A stretch of 64,000 bases of DNA from Pseudomonadota bacterium (GCA_023451735.1 JAEXYH010000052.1:59313-123312); one strand, 5' to 3'; numbered from the stretch's first letter, positions 26,316 to 35,509 are shown. The notes: a model not told the origin generated them from the letters alone. Numbers and translations: made by a program.

Positions 26316-26774
26316 TCAGTGCGGGACGCTATTGCCGCTGAAAACCTTGAGTTCGCGCGGCACAACAGCCATGCCGCCGAGACGGTTGGCGATCGCAAAA
26401 TCGACCGTCTGTTCGACGACCTCGGGCATGACCGGTTTGGTGAGGACGCCGAGTGTTCCCTCAACGCCGTCCCCGATATCATCCGGATTGGCGGTCATGA
26501 ACACGACTGTCAGGCCGTATTGTTCGGCAAGTTCGCGACCGATCTCCGGTCCGGTCCTTCCATCGGCTAGATTGACATCGACGAGCGCGATATCGGCATG
26601 GACTGCAAGCGAAAGGGCATGTTTTCGGGCGTTCGCCAAACCTACAACCTTCAACCCCATGCCCTCAATCGTGTCTGCCACGTCGAGTGCGATCAGAAAC
26701 TCATCCTCGATAATCAATACACGCTGATTCATCGCCTTACTGGCCAGCCGACGACGCGATACATTTGTCAGCAT
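26316..26774 (-). CDS. Stand-alone receiver-domain response regulator
   Basis: About 152 residues with a single REC domain and no output domain. The acidic pocket is EDE (about residues 23-25), the phospho-acceptor Asp is in ALVDVNLADG (about 66), the conserved Thr is in VVFMTANPDD, and Lys is in VLTKPV. It resembles the CheY-like single-domain regulators common in rhizobia. ATG 26774 has GGAG eight bases upstream; ATG 26732 (MNQRVLII) is the alternative. No histidine kinase is nearby, so the partner is unknown. Confidence 0.82.
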   Translation of the reverse strand: MLTNVSRRRLASKAMNQRVLIIEDEFLIALDVADTIEGMGLKVVGLANARKHALSLAVHADIALVDVNLADGRTGPEIGRELAEQYGLTVVFMTANPDDIGDGVEGTLGVLTKPVMPEVVEQTVDFAIANRLGGMAVVPRELKVFSGNSVPH

Positions 26775-26948
26775 TGGACATCTCCAGAGTTCATCTCGGT
26801 TTCGCCGGTTGCCTGTTTTAGGCAATCGAACTGGAGACCAAACGCGATGAATGCCAGGATTGTTCCGCAGCGAGACAGTGGAATCCATAGTTAAATATTT
26901 GTTAAGGTTAGCAAATATTTAATATCGGGTGCCGGTGCGAGCTGCTGT

Positions 26949-28775
26949 TCAGCTTTCTATTTCCTCGCGCAGCATCTCAAGCTCCAGCCACTCTTCTTCC
27001 ATGCTGGTCAGCTTTTCGCGCAGTTTTTCCATTTCAGCTGCGAGCTTGTTGAAGTTTGCCGGGTCCTTGGTGAAGAGGTTGGGATCGGCCATCTTCTTTT
27101 CGCGCAGGGCGATCTCCGTTTCCGCCTTCTCCATCTCCTTGGGCAGGTTCTCAAGCGCAAACTTCTGCTTGTAGGAGAGCTTTCCTTTAGCCTTGGGCGT
27201 GTCGGAGGACGCGATGGTGCTTTCGGCCTTCGGCTTTTCGGCGGCTTTTTCTGCTTTCCTGCGCTCTTCCTGGGCCCCTTTGCGCTGCGCCAGCATGTCC
27301 GTATAGCCGCCGGCATATTCGATCCATCGGCCATCGGGCGCATCCGGTACCGCGGGTGCTATTGTCGAGGTCACGGTGCGGTCGAGGAAGTCGCGATCGT
27401 GGCTGACGAGGATGACGGTGCCGTTGTAACCGGCGACGATTTCCTGCAGCAGATCGAGCGTCTCGATGTCGAGATCATTGGTTGGCTCGTCGAGAATCAG
27501 AAGGTTGGACGGTCTTGCCAGCATGCGGGCCAGCATCAGGCGGGCGCGTTCGCCGCCAGACAGGTTCTTGATCGGCGTGCGGATCTGTTCAGGCTGGAAC
27601 AGAAAATCCTTCATGTAGCCGGCAACATGGCGCTGTTCGCCATTGACCAGCAGGGTCTCGCCGCGACCGTCGGTCAGATAATGGGACAGCGTGTCCTCGG
27701 GATCGAGATCCTCACGCTTCTGGTCGAGGGTGGCGATCTCCAGATTGGTGCCAAGCTTGACCCAGCCGCAATCCGGTTCCAGCTGGCCGGTCAGCATTTT
27801 CAGAAGCGTTGTCTTTCCGGCGCCGTTGGGGCCAACAAGACCGATCCGATCGCCGCGATGGACGCGGATGGAGAAGGGCGCAACGATCATGCGCTCCTCG
27901 TAGGCCTTGGTGATGTTTTCAGCCTCGACCACCAGTTTTCCTGACTCGCGGCCCTCGGCAACCGAGGCTTGAACGCTGCCTTGCGGTCCATTGTGGCCGC
28001 GATAGGCGGCGCGCATGGCCTGCAGTTCGCCGACGCGGCGCATGTTGCGCTTGCGCCTTGCGGTGACGCCGTAGCGCATCCAGTGTTCTTCGCGCTCGAT
28101 CGCCTTTCCGAGTTTGTGCTGCTCGATCTCTTCCTCTTCGAGAACCTGATCGCGCCAGGCTTCGAAATGACCGAAACCGCGGGAAAGCCGGCGTGCGGTG
28201 CCGCGATCGATCCAGACCGTGGCGTTCGAGACCTTTTCGAGAAAACGTCGGTCGTGGCTGATTACAACCAATGCGCTTCGCGTCTTGCGCAACTCGTCTT
28301 CCAGCCATTCGATGGTCGGCAGGTCGAGATGGTTGGTCGGCTCGTCGAGCAGAAGGATATCGGGTTCCGGTGCCATGACACGGGCGAGCGCCGCACGGCG
28401 CGCTTCGCCGCCGGAAAGCCGGTTCGGGTCTTCCTCACCGGTCAGACCCAGATGCTCGAGCAGATAGGTGACGCGATAGGGGTCGTCGCCCGGGCCAAGC
28501 CCTGCTTCAGCATAGGCCTGCACGGTTGAATAACCGGCGAAATCGGGAGCCTGTTCGAGATAACGGATGGTTGCGGACGGATGGCGAAAGACCTCGCCCG
28601 ACTGCGCCTCGACGAAGCCCGCCGCGATCTTCATCAGCGTCGACTTGCCCGAGCCGTTGCGGCCGACAAGGCAGATGCGATCGCCCGGCTCCACCTGCAG
28701 GCCGGCGCCGTTCAGCAGCGGCGTGCCGCCGAAGCTCAGGAAGATATCGTCAAGCTTGAGAATAGGAGGTGCCAT
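26949..28775 (-). CDS. ABC-F family ATPase (Uup-like)
   Basis: A 608-residue soluble protein with two ABC domains. The first has Walker A GRNGSGKST (about residues 38-46), signature LSGGEARRAALARVM and LLLDEPTNHLDL; the second has GPNGAGKT and LSGGERARLMLARML with ILDEPTNDLD. A linker with basic residues lies between them, and the charged C-terminal region (about 530-608) is coiled-coil-like, as in Uup. There are no membrane segments. ABC-F proteins act on the ribosome; this subtype may help stalled ribosomes or DNA transactions. It follows the thiamine pyrophosphokinase gene by 9 bases. Confidence 0.92.
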   Translation of the reverse strand: MAPPILKLDDIFLSFGGTPLLNGAGLQVEPGDRICLVGRNGSGKSTLMKIAAGFVEAQSGEVFRHPSATIRYLEQAPDFAGYSTVQAYAEAGLGPGDDPYRVTYLLEHLGLTGEEDPNRLSGGEARRAALARVMAPEPDILLLDEPTNHLDLPTIEWLEDELRKTRSALVVISHDRRFLEKVSNATVWIDRGTARRLSRGFGHFEAWRDQVLEEEEIEQHKLGKAIEREEHWMRYGVTARRKRNMRRVGELQAMRAAYRGHNGPQGSVQASVAEGRESGKLVVEAENITKAYEERMIVAPFSIRVHRGDRIGLVGPNGAGKTTLLKMLTGQLEPDCGWVKLGTNLEIATLDQKREDLDPEDTLSHYLTDGRGETLLVNGEQRHVAGYMKDFLFQPEQIRTPIKNLSGGERARLMLARMLARPSNLLILDEPTNDLDIETLDLLQEIVAGYNGTVILVSHDRDFLDRTVTSTIAPAVPDAPDGRWIEYAGGYTDMLAQRKGAQEERRKAEKAAEKPKAESTIASSDTPKAKGKLSYKQKFALENLPKEMEKAETEIALREKKMADPNLFTKDPANFNKLAAEMEKLREKLTSMEEEWLELEMLREEIES

Positions 28776-28784
28776 GAGGACCGT

Positions 28785-29435
28785 TTATGCTCCGGAAAAA
28801 TCGTGGGGACGGGCAAGGATCATTGCCTTGCCTTCTCTTAGATGGAGTTCGACCGGTCCTTCCGCAACGTTGGAAACCGTGCGGGAGGAACCGAAGGGCA
28901 GCGAAAAATCCTTCAAGGGATAACGCGCACCAAGAATATCAAGGCCGGAAAGTGCCGAAAAACCAAGAACGGAAAACAGCGAACCCTTCGGCAGATCGAC
29001 GGTTTTCGTGCCGGGCAGGAATGGAATGGCTTCCTCGTCACCCGAGGCGAGAAGCACATCGAAACCGCGTTCAGCGAGCCCCATGGCAAGCAGGAGATGC
29101 TGCAAAGCGTGGTCGGAACGCTCGCCGCCGAGAGCGCCGACAAGGATCAGACGTCCTGCACCGCGCTCGATCGCTTCCGCCGTGGCAATCTCGCCATCGG
29201 TCTCGTTCTTGGCCGGCGGATAGGTTTTGCGTTCGACTTCAGGGAAGCGGGCGATCAGCTCGTTATCCGAGGAGTCGAAATCACCGACCCAGACCTCCGG
29301 CGTCACTCGCAGTCCGACCGCATGGCGCATGCCGCTGTCGGCGGCAATCACACGGCTTCCCGCAATCGCGCTTTTGACGCGGTCGGTAACGGCAAGATTG
29401 CCGCCGAGCAGGATGGTGAAGGTCGAATTGGTCAT
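28785..29435 (-). CDS. Thiamine pyrophosphokinase (Tnr3/ThiN type)
   Basis: A 216-residue enzyme transferring pyrophosphate from ATP to thiamine to give TPP. Motifs visible are DSGMRHA, VGDFDSSD (about residue 50), KNETDGE and GGERSDHALQH, the TPK catalytic-domain pattern; the C-terminal part is the B1-binding domain. It lies upstream of the ABC-F gene on the same strand. Functionally it links to the thiBPQ importer 3.3 kb away: imported thiamine can be activated here, and TPP then closes the riboswitch. ATG 29435 is preferred, with 29441 also possible. Confidence 0.9.
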   Translation of the reverse strand: MTNSTFTILLGGNLAVTDRVKSAIAGSRVIAADSGMRHAVGLRVTPEVWVGDFDSSDNELIARFPEVERKTYPPAKNETDGEIATAEAIERGAGRLILVGALGGERSDHALQHLLLAMGLAERGFDVLLASGDEEAIPFLPGTKTVDLPKGSLFSVLGFSALSGLDILGARYPLKDFSLPFGSSRTVSNVAEGPVELHLREGKAMILARPHDFSGA

Positions 29436-29574
29436 TGGCATTGCCCATAGCGCAAAGGGTGGGCCAAGGGGAAGTCGCTTGCGATTGCTGTGCCGATTTC
29501 AGATGCTTTTGGCGTATTGCCGTTTTAACCAAATGTCTGTTCGCTTCTTGCCGGGCAATATGATCGAGTTGGAC

Positions 29575-30027
29575 ATGACCAAGCCAGACGCATCGAAAGC
29601 GTTGATTTACGCAACATGGAACGAGCGCTTGCTTGTTTTTGATGAACCGGATTTTCCTGATGTCGCCCTGCAGGTTCCTGGCGGCACGATGGAGCCGGGC
29701 GAAACGGCTTCGGACGCCGCCATTCGGGAGTTTGCAGAGGAAACCGGCATCGCCGCCGGTGTCGAAACGATGAAAGCCCTGGGAACCGAGGATTACATTT
29801 TCGCGCGTGACGGACAGCAGATTTGCCATCGGCGTCACTATTTTCACGCCGTTCTGGCAGCGTCCTATCCGCAGATGTGGCTGCATTTCGAGCAAAGCCC
29901 TTTCGATGGCGGACCTCCGATCCGTTTCCGCCTGTTCTGGACAACGCTTGACGAAGCGAAGGCGAGGCTGGGTTACGGTATGGAACGCGCGCTTCACAAG
30001 CTTTGGTTCGATCAGGTTGGCCGGTAG
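29575..30027 (+). CDS. NUDIX hydrolase
   Basis: About 150 residues. The NUDIX box G-x5-E-x7-REUxEExGU is seen as GGTMEPGETASDAAIREF followed by AEETGI (about residues 38-61). The start is uncertain: in-frame ATGs at 29533, 29560 and 29575 all occur, and 29575 has GAG at reasonable spacing. It is divergent from the thiamine pyrophosphokinase gene. NUDIX enzymes cleave nucleoside diphosphates linked to other groups; the substrate cannot be read from the sequence. Confidence 0.85.
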   Translation: MTKPDASKALIYATWNERLLVFDEPDFPDVALQVPGGTMEPGETASDAAIREFAEETGIAAGVETMKALGTEDYIFARDGQQICHRRHYFHAVLAASYPQMWLHFEQSPFDGGPPIRFRLFWTTLDEAKARLGYGMERALHKLWFDQVGR

Positions 30028-30079
30028 ATTTTGCTCCCATTGACGCCGGGGCCAGCAAGGATTATCTGAGAAGTCGTAA

Positions 30080-30150
30080 TTCGTGGTGATTTGGCCGGCC
30101 GGCTTGCAGCCACGTTAAAAAAGTCGCTAAAGGGCCGCGAGAAGGTGGAC
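30080..30150 (+). ncRNA. SAM-II riboswitch upstream of metA
   Basis: The sequence TCGTGGTGATTTGGCCGG, GGCTTGCAGCCACGTTAAA, AAGTCGCTAAAGGGCCGCGA and GAAGG follows the conserved SAM-II (metA motif) order: P1 formed by CGTGG/CCACG, and the pseudoknot P2 by GGCCGG/GGGCC-type pairing. It is the classical alphaproteobacterial leader of metA and senses S-adenosylmethionine. Confidence 0.95.
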
Positions 30151-30164
30151 TTCACTTCCCACGG

Positions 30165-30196
30165 GCCGGTCGCGATTTTTCGTTGCCGGCTTTTTG
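30165..30196 (+). terminator. Attenuator hairpin in the metA leader
   Basis: GCCGG (30165-30169) pairs with CCGGC (30186-30190), followed by TTTTTGTTTG, between the SAM-II aptamer and the metA start at 30213. This indicates that SAM binding controls transcription termination, although direct pairing changes with the aptamer were only judged by eye. Confidence 0.65.
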
Positions 30197-30212
30197 TTTG
30201 TGGGGCCTGACT

Positions 30213-31133
30213 ATGCCGATCAAGATTCCTGATACGCTTCCAGCGTTTACTACCCTCGTGTCCGAAGGCGTGCGTGTCATGACCGAAACGGTCGCGGTGC
30301 GTCAGGACATCCGTCCACTGCAGATCGGGCTCCTCAATCTCATGCCGAACAAGATCAAGACCGAGGTGCAGATGGCGCGCCTTGTCGGCGCCTCGCCGTT
30401 GCAGGTGGAGTTTTCGCTAATCCGACTCGGTACGCACAAGGCGAAAAACACGTCGGAAGAACATTTGCTTTCCTTCTATCAAACTTGGGAAGAGGTGAAG
30501 GACCGCAAGTTTGACGGGTTCATCATCACCGGCGCGCCGGTAGAGACAATGGCTTATGAGGATGTGAGCTACTGGGATGAGATGCGCCAGATTTTTGACT
30601 GGACGGCGACCAACGTACATTCGACGATGAATGTCTGCTGGGGCGCGATGGCGGCGATCTATCATTTTCACGGTGTGCCGAAGCATGCGCTCACTGAAAA
30701 AGCCTTCGGCGTTTACCGCCACCGCAATCTCGCACCGGCTTCAGTTTATCTCAACGGCTTTTCCGACGATTTCCAAGTGCCGGTATCCCGTTGGACGGAG
30801 GTGCGACGGGAGGATTTAGAGAAGAAACCCAAGCTCGAAATCCTGATGGAATCCGATGAAATGGGCCTTTGCCTCGTACATGAAAAGGCGGGTAACCGCC
30901 TCTACATGTTCAACCATGTCGAATATGATTCCACCTCCCTGGCGGATGAATATTTTCGCGACGTGAATGCTGGCATCCCGATCAAGATGCCGCATGATTA
31001 TTTTCCGCATAACGACGACACGTTGACGCCGCAGAACCGCTGGCGCAGCCACGCGCATCTTCTGTTCGGAAACTGGATCAACGAAATGTACCAGACAACG
31101 CATTACGATCTCGACAAGATCGGCACTGTATGA
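30213..31133 (+). CDS. metA: Homoserine O-acetyltransferase (MetA family)
   Basis: A 306-residue enzyme for the first committed step of methionine synthesis. The catalytic Cys is C142 (STMNVCWGAMAA), with His235 and Glu237 in NHVEYD completing the triad. Residue 111 is Glu (GAPVET). Published work on this family shows that Glu at this position selects acetyl-CoA, whereas the Gly of E. coli selects succinyl-CoA, so the acetyl form is called here. ATG 30213 is the only start with family similarity. It is controlled by the SAM-II riboswitch. Confidence 0.95.
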   Translation: MPIKIPDTLPAFTTLVSEGVRVMTETVAVRQDIRPLQIGLLNLMPNKIKTEVQMARLVGASPLQVEFSLIRLGTHKAKNTSEEHLLSFYQTWEEVKDRKFDGFIITGAPVETMAYEDVSYWDEMRQIFDWTATNVHSTMNVCWGAMAAIYHFHGVPKHALTEKAFGVYRHRNLAPASVYLNGFSDDFQVPVSRWTEVRREDLEKKPKLEILMESDEMGLCLVHEKAGNRLYMFNHVEYDSTSLADEYFRDVNAGIPIKMPHDYFPHNDDTLTPQNRWRSHAHLLFGNWINEMYQTTHYDLDKIGTV

Positions 31134-31238
31134 GCCTCCGTGGCGACGCCGGAAAAGACGCCGCGCGTCGCCGTTTCCCATTGCGGGACCTTGTCAAATC
31201 GCGCAGTTTGCCGCCGATAAGAACGGCGGAGGAAACTC

Positions 31239-32261
31239 ATGACAGGGCAGGCATTCGAGGTTTTTGGCACCACGCAGGACGGCGAGACCGTTTATCGCGT
31301 TCAAATTCGCGGCGGCGGGCTCACTGCAAATGTCATCACCTGGGGCGGCGTCGTTCAGGATCTGCGGCTTGAAGGGCATGACGCGTCGCTGGTGCTCGGC
31401 TTCGACAGCTTCGAGCCGTATCCGGCCTATTCCCCTTATTTCGGCGCCACGCCCGGCCGCTGCGCAAACCGGATCGGCGACGGCAAGTTTTCAATCGACG
31501 GCAAACTTTACCAGCTTGAACTCAACGAGCGGGGCATCACGCATCTGCATGGCGGCTCCGACGGCATGGGAAAGCGCAACTGGACGATCGTGGAGTGCCA
31601 AGCCGACAAGGTGGTGCTGAGGATCACCGATCCGGACGGGCGTGCGGGTTATCCGGGCAACTGTACCGTGACCGCCACCTACCAACTGAAAGATAATGGC
31701 GTGTTTTCTGTCGTCTACGAGAGCGTCAGTGACCAGCCGACGCCTGCTAACGTCTGCCAGCATTCCTATTTCAATCTCGATGGCCGTGAAGATGTCTTCG
31801 GGCATGAGATCATGATTGCCGCAGATCGCCTGACGGATGTCGATGCAAAGCTGGTTCCAACCGGGAAACTGAATGACCTGACCGGTTCGCCCTTTGATCT
31901 GCGCCGGATGGGGCCGGTGCGACGTACACTGGAGGATGGCCGCCAAGTGCCATTCGACCACAATTACTGCCTCTCAAGTGAGCGAGTAGACAAACGCTCC
32001 GTGGCGCTGGTGCGAAGCCTCTATTCGGGTGTCTCGATGGAAGTCAGGACAACGGAGCCTGGCGTGCAGTTCTATGCCGGCGTGATGGTGAATGTTCCTG
32101 TGCCGGGTTTCGATGGCCGAAAATACGGTAATTATGCCGGCCTGTGCCTGGAAACTCAGGTCTGGCCGGATGCGATCAATCACGCTAACTTTCCGAATGC
32201 GGTGCTTCGGCCGGGCGAAGTACTGCGCCAGGAAACGGATTACGTGTTTTCAAAGAGCTGA
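31239..32261 (+). CDS. galM: Aldose 1-epimerase (galactose mutarotase)
   Basis: A 340-residue beta-sandwich enzyme converting alpha and beta anomers of aldoses. Motifs: NRIGDGKFSIDG, the histidine in CQHSYFNLDG, FDHNYCL, and the catalytic Glu in LCLETQVWPDAINH (about residue 305). ATG 31239 follows GGAGGAAAC. It is monocistronic, and no sugar operon surrounds it, so its sugar specificity is open. The 132 bases that follow hold no clear terminator. Confidence 0.92.
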   Translation: MTGQAFEVFGTTQDGETVYRVQIRGGGLTANVITWGGVVQDLRLEGHDASLVLGFDSFEPYPAYSPYFGATPGRCANRIGDGKFSIDGKLYQLELNERGITHLHGGSDGMGKRNWTIVECQADKVVLRITDPDGRAGYPGNCTVTATYQLKDNGVFSVVYESVSDQPTPANVCQHSYFNLDGREDVFGHEIMIAADRLTDVDAKLVPTGKLNDLTGSPFDLRRMGPVRRTLEDGRQVPFDHNYCLSSERVDKRSVALVRSLYSGVSMEVRTTEPGVQFYAGVMVNVPVPGFDGRKYGNYAGLCLETQVWPDAINHANFPNAVLRPGEVLRQETDYVFSKS

Positions 32262-32393
32262 AGAGGTAGGCAGGTTCTTACGTGGCCGGAAGACGGACGA
32301 CTGTGTCGCCCGTTCCGTTTACCACAAGACCGGTTGCTCTTTTGCGTTGTGGCCCGCTCCCAGCTTGCGGGTGCCGTTCGATTGCCCGACGGA

Positions 32394-32630
32394 TTAAGCG
32401 GCGATATCAGCAGTTTCACCGTGCTGGGAGATAAGGCGGGGTGATGCCATGTCGCCGGTTTCCTCATCAACCATCACGGCATAAGCTGCAACGCCGACGA
32501 CGCGCGAAGCCATCGCTGCGGCAATCTTTTCCGCAGAGACTGCGTTCGACGCCTGACGCATCTCGCCCGGAACGATATTGCCGCGGTTCTTCTTGAATTG
32601 CAGGACGATGAACTTTTCCGCGTGGGCCAT
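32394..32630 (-). CDS. Small conserved-looking hypothetical protein (78 aa)
   Basis: A 78-residue acidic/neutral protein beginning MAHAEKFIVLQFKKNRG and ending in a polar tail; no signal, membrane segment or known motif. It is believed real because ATG 32630 has AAGGA at good spacing, codon use follows the neighbours, and the opposite strand has no competing gene. It starts with a beta-strand-like segment followed by an Ala-rich helix (SAEKIAAAMASRVVG). I do not recognise a family and give no function. Confidence 0.65.
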   Translation of the reverse strand: MAHAEKFIVLQFKKNRGNIVPGEMRQASNAVSAEKIAAAMASRVVGVAAYAVMVDEETGDMASPRLISQHGETADIAA

Positions 32631-32810
32631 TTTGAATATCCTTATTTGTTCTTATTTTGTTCCGCCTCGGAAGGATAAGTCAATCGGCAATCCGGAAAAG
32701 ATTCCCTTGAAGGGCAAGAAGAGATTGAGAAGGACAATATTCGCAAGAAATATTCCGCGTCAGGTCTGTTCTGACGCTCGGTCGAGCTGTCGATCTTCTT
32801 CTGGAGGGAC

Positions 32811-32885
32811 TGGAGCGGGCGAAGGGGTTCGAACCCTCGACCCCAACCTTGGCAAGGTTGTGCTCTACCACTGAGCTACACCCGC
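32811..32885 (-). tRNA. tRNA-Gly (anticodon GCC)
   Basis: On the minus strand the acceptor 5' strand GCGGGTG pairs with CGCCCGC and is followed by T and an encoded CCA. The D-arm reads GTAGCTCAGTGGTAGAGC, the anticodon loop TTGCCAA (GCC), and the T-arm contains GGTTCGAACC. All four arms are intact. No integrase or repeat is attached. The rest of the 520-base gap (32631-33150) shows no gene I can support. Confidence 0.97.
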
Positions 32886-33150
32886 TCATCAATCCGTCGG
32901 TCCGTGTGGTAGTTCGAACCGGCTGGTCAGTGGCTCGTTGCCGCCGACGAGGCGCTATATGGCCCAGACGATTTTTAAATGCAACAGAGAAATGACGATC
33001 GGGGCAAAGATTTTTTCGCTCTCCGCTAAATGCCTTGTTTCGCAGGGCTTTTGGCTCTGGGCGAATATATGAGAATGACTTGGAGGCGGACGGGGTTGCA
33101 TCTATAGTCTGGATTTCCTGCCAATCCCGATCCCAGATGTGACCTGAAAT

Positions 33151-33648
33151 ATGCCGAAGACAGCCGCCGATCTGTTCGCTTTTCTCGACAGCCTCAATAT
33201 TTCCCACACAACGAAACAGCATGAGCCGGTTTTCACCGTGGCCGAATCGCAGAGCCTGAGAGATCAGATTCCCGGCGGACATACGAAGAACCTGTTCGTG
33301 AAGGATAAGAGGGACCAGTATTTCGTTCTGACGGTCGAAGAACGTGCGGTGGTTGACCTGAAAACCGTGCACAAGGTTATCGGTGCCTCCAGCCGCGTCT
33401 CGTTCGGCAGGCCCGAGATGATGCTGGAATATCTCGGTGTGGTGCCGGGTTCAGTCACCGTGTTCGGCGCGTTCTGTGATACGGGCAATAATGTGACCTT
33501 CGTCGTCGATGAAGACCTGATGAAACATGAAATCATCAACGGGCATCCGCTTTCGAACGATGCCACGACGTCGATAGGACGAAATGATCTTATCCGTTTT
33601 CTGGAGGCGACCGGTCACACGCCGCTTGTCTTGAAAGTTGCGGACTGA
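33151..33648 (+). CDS. YbaK/ProX-type aminoacyl-tRNA deacylase
   Basis: A 165-residue single editing domain. It begins MPKTAADLFAFLDSLNI, has the EPVFTVAES segment and the GGHTKNLFVKDKRDQYFVLT motif with the conserved Lys, then GRPEMMLEYLGVVPGSVT and the FVVDEDLM strand. These match the INS/ProX (PrdX) group that hydrolyses mischarged Ala- or Cys-tRNA(Pro) in trans. The exact specificity cannot be read. It stands alone between the tRNA gene and the thioredoxin gene. Confidence 0.9.
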   Translation: MPKTAADLFAFLDSLNISHTTKQHEPVFTVAESQSLRDQIPGGHTKNLFVKDKRDQYFVLTVEERAVVDLKTVHKVIGASSRVSFGRPEMMLEYLGVVPGSVTVFGAFCDTGNNVTFVVDEDLMKHEIINGHPLSNDATTSIGRNDLIRFLEATGHTPLVLKVAD

Positions 33649-33710
33649 CATACGATGTTTCGGGCAGACAATTAAAAGGGTTCGCACCCTGATTTCCCGG
33701 GAGAACATCG

Positions 33711-34715
33711 ATGAGCGGCAACGATAATCCTTACGCTGGATCCTATGGCGCCGGATCCTATGCCGGTGGTTACAATGGCCAGGCCGCCAATTTCGGCGCG
33801 GCTCCCGCAAGCCCCGAGGCGGTTGCTCCCGCAGCGGGTGGTTATGTGAGTGACACGACGACGGCGGGTTTCACCAAGGATGTTCTCGACGAATCGCGTC
33901 GGCAGCCAGTCCTTGTCGATTTCTGGGCGCCATGGTGCGGTCCGTGCAAGCAGCTGACGCCTGTGCTCGAAAAGGCCGTCAACGAGGCTCAGGGCCGCGT
34001 CAAGCTGGTCAAGATGAATATCGACGATCATCCATCGATCGCAGGCCAGCTCGGCATCCAGTCGATCCCGGCGGTCATCGCTTTCGTCGACGGCCGTCCG
34101 GTCGATGGTTTCATGGGTGCGGTTCCTGAAAGTCAGGTCAACGAATTCATCGACAAGGTGGCAGGCCCTGCCGGTGCCGATCAGGCGGCGGAGATCGAGG
34201 CGATCCTTGGCGAAGCGGATGCGCTGCTCGCTTCCAGCGATATCGAAGGCGCGGCACAGCTCTACAGCGCAGTGCTGCAGGCAGATCCGGAAAACGCCAA
34301 GGCTGCTGCGGGCATGATGCAGTGCCTGATCGCCATGGGCGAAACGGAGCGTGTCGGCCAGATGCTTCAGTCTTTGCCTGAAGGGATGACAGCCGACCCG
34401 GCAATCCAGGCGGTTTCCAAGAAGCTGGACCAGATCGTCGAAGCTCGCAAGCTGGGCGACCCCGTGGCGCTCGAGCGCGAACTCGCCGCTAACCCGGACG
34501 ACCACGCGGCGCGGATGAAGCTTGCAAAAATCCTCAACGTTCAGGGCGAGCGCGAGAAGGCGGCAGATCATCTGCTGTCCATCATGCGCAAGGACCGGGC
34601 CTTCGACGATGACGGTGCGCGTCGCGAGTTGCTGCAGTTCTTCGAGGTTTGGGGTCCAAAGGATCCGGCAACGATTGCGGCTCGCCGCCGGCTTTCGTCC
34701 ATCCTCTTTTCCTAA
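33711..34715 (+). CDS. CnoX-like thioredoxin with TPR domain
   Basis: A 334-residue protein. A low-complexity Gly/Ala/Tyr-rich N-terminus (residues 1-45) precedes a thioredoxin domain with WCGPC at about residues 75-79, followed by tetratricopeptide helices (about 165-330). The layout is that of CnoX/YbbN, a chaperedoxin that protects proteins from oxidative damage and hands them to GroEL. The E. coli protein lacks the full redox motif, but here CxxC is intact, as in Caulobacter. The gene precedes the LON-domain gene by about 100 bases and they may be co-expressed. Confidence 0.9.
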   Translation: MSGNDNPYAGSYGAGSYAGGYNGQAANFGAAPASPEAVAPAAGGYVSDTTTAGFTKDVLDESRRQPVLVDFWAPWCGPCKQLTPVLEKAVNEAQGRVKLVKMNIDDHPSIAGQLGIQSIPAVIAFVDGRPVDGFMGAVPESQVNEFIDKVAGPAGADQAAEIEAILGEADALLASSDIEGAAQLYSAVLQADPENAKAAAGMMQCLIAMGETERVGQMLQSLPEGMTADPAIQAVSKKLDQIVEARKLGDPVALERELAANPDDHAARMKLAKILNVQGEREKAADHLLSIMRKDRAFDDDGARRELLQFFEVWGPKDPATIAARRRLSSILFS

Positions 34716-34821
34716 ACAACATGTTATCCGCTCCGATGGCCTTGCGATCGGCGGCTGGAGTCCCAGATATCCGGGTTAAGAAACCTGTAATCAGGAGCAG
34801 TCTGCGGGAGGTGCCGAACCG

Positions 34822-35499
34822 ATGCATGTGGGAAACGCGCGGTACGTAAAACGTGAAGATTTGCCGGAGGTCATGCCGGTATTCCCGCTGACGGGAGCGC
34901 TTCTGCTTCCGGGCGGCCAACTGCCGCTCAATGTTTTCGAGCCGCGTTATCTTTCTCTGTTCGATGCGGCGCTTGCCGGTGACCGGTTGGTCGGTGTCGT
35001 TCAGCCGTCGCTTCTGGAGCCATCCGATCCATCCGATCCTCTGCGGCCAGCGCTTTCGTCGGTCGGTTGCCTGGGACGGATCACGTCGTTTGGCGAAACC
35101 GGCGACGGGCGTTACATCACCTCGCTCAGCGGTGTATGCCGGTTCCGGTTGCTGGACGAGGCAGATGATAGCCAGCCATACCGGATTTTCAGGTTCGCGC
35201 CCTTCATGAGCGACCTGTCGGAAGAGGATGACGAAGGGGCAGTCGATCGGCGGGAGCTTTTGCGTGTCTTCCGGGCCTATCTCGATGCCAACAAGCTGGA
35301 AGTGGATTGGGAGAGTGTGGGGCGCGCGGGTAACCGCACGCTGGTCAATTCACTCTCGATGATGTCGCCTTTCGGGCCAGCGGAAAAGCAGGCGCTGCTC
35401 GAGGCGCCGGATTTGAAAACGCGGGCGGAAACGTTGATCGCGATCACGGAGATTCTGCTGGCCAGAGGGCTGGCAGATACCGATACGATTCTTCAGTGA
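34822..35499 (+). CDS. LON substrate-binding-domain protein
   Basis: A 225-residue protein consisting only of a Lon N-terminal (PUA-like) domain. The hallmark FPLTGALLLPGGQLPLNVFEPRYL lies at about residues 21-44 (FPLTGALLLPG then NVFEPRY). There is no ATPase or protease part, so it is not Lon itself. Such short proteins are common in alphaproteobacteria, next to thioredoxin and Trm112 genes, and their role is not established. It ends 10 bases before the Trm112 gene. Confidence 0.88.
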   Translation: MHVGNARYVKREDLPEVMPVFPLTGALLLPGGQLPLNVFEPRYLSLFDAALAGDRLVGVVQPSLLEPSDPSDPLRPALSSVGCLGRITSFGETGDGRYITSLSGVCRFRLLDEADDSQPYRIFRFAPFMSDLSEEDDEGAVDRRELLRVFRAYLDANKLEVDWESVGRAGNRTLVNSLSMMSPFGPAEKQALLEAPDLKTRAETLIAITEILLARGLADTDTILQ

Positions 35500-35509
35500 G
35501 GCTTGGGCT

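Noticed and set aside
32811..32885. tRNA-Gly as an integration site of a genomic island
   Set aside because: No partial tRNA copy or integrase is seen on either side.
32680..33372. 230-codon minus-strand frame over tRNA-Gly
   Set aside because: It crosses an intact tRNA and the YbaK-type gene and has no motifs.
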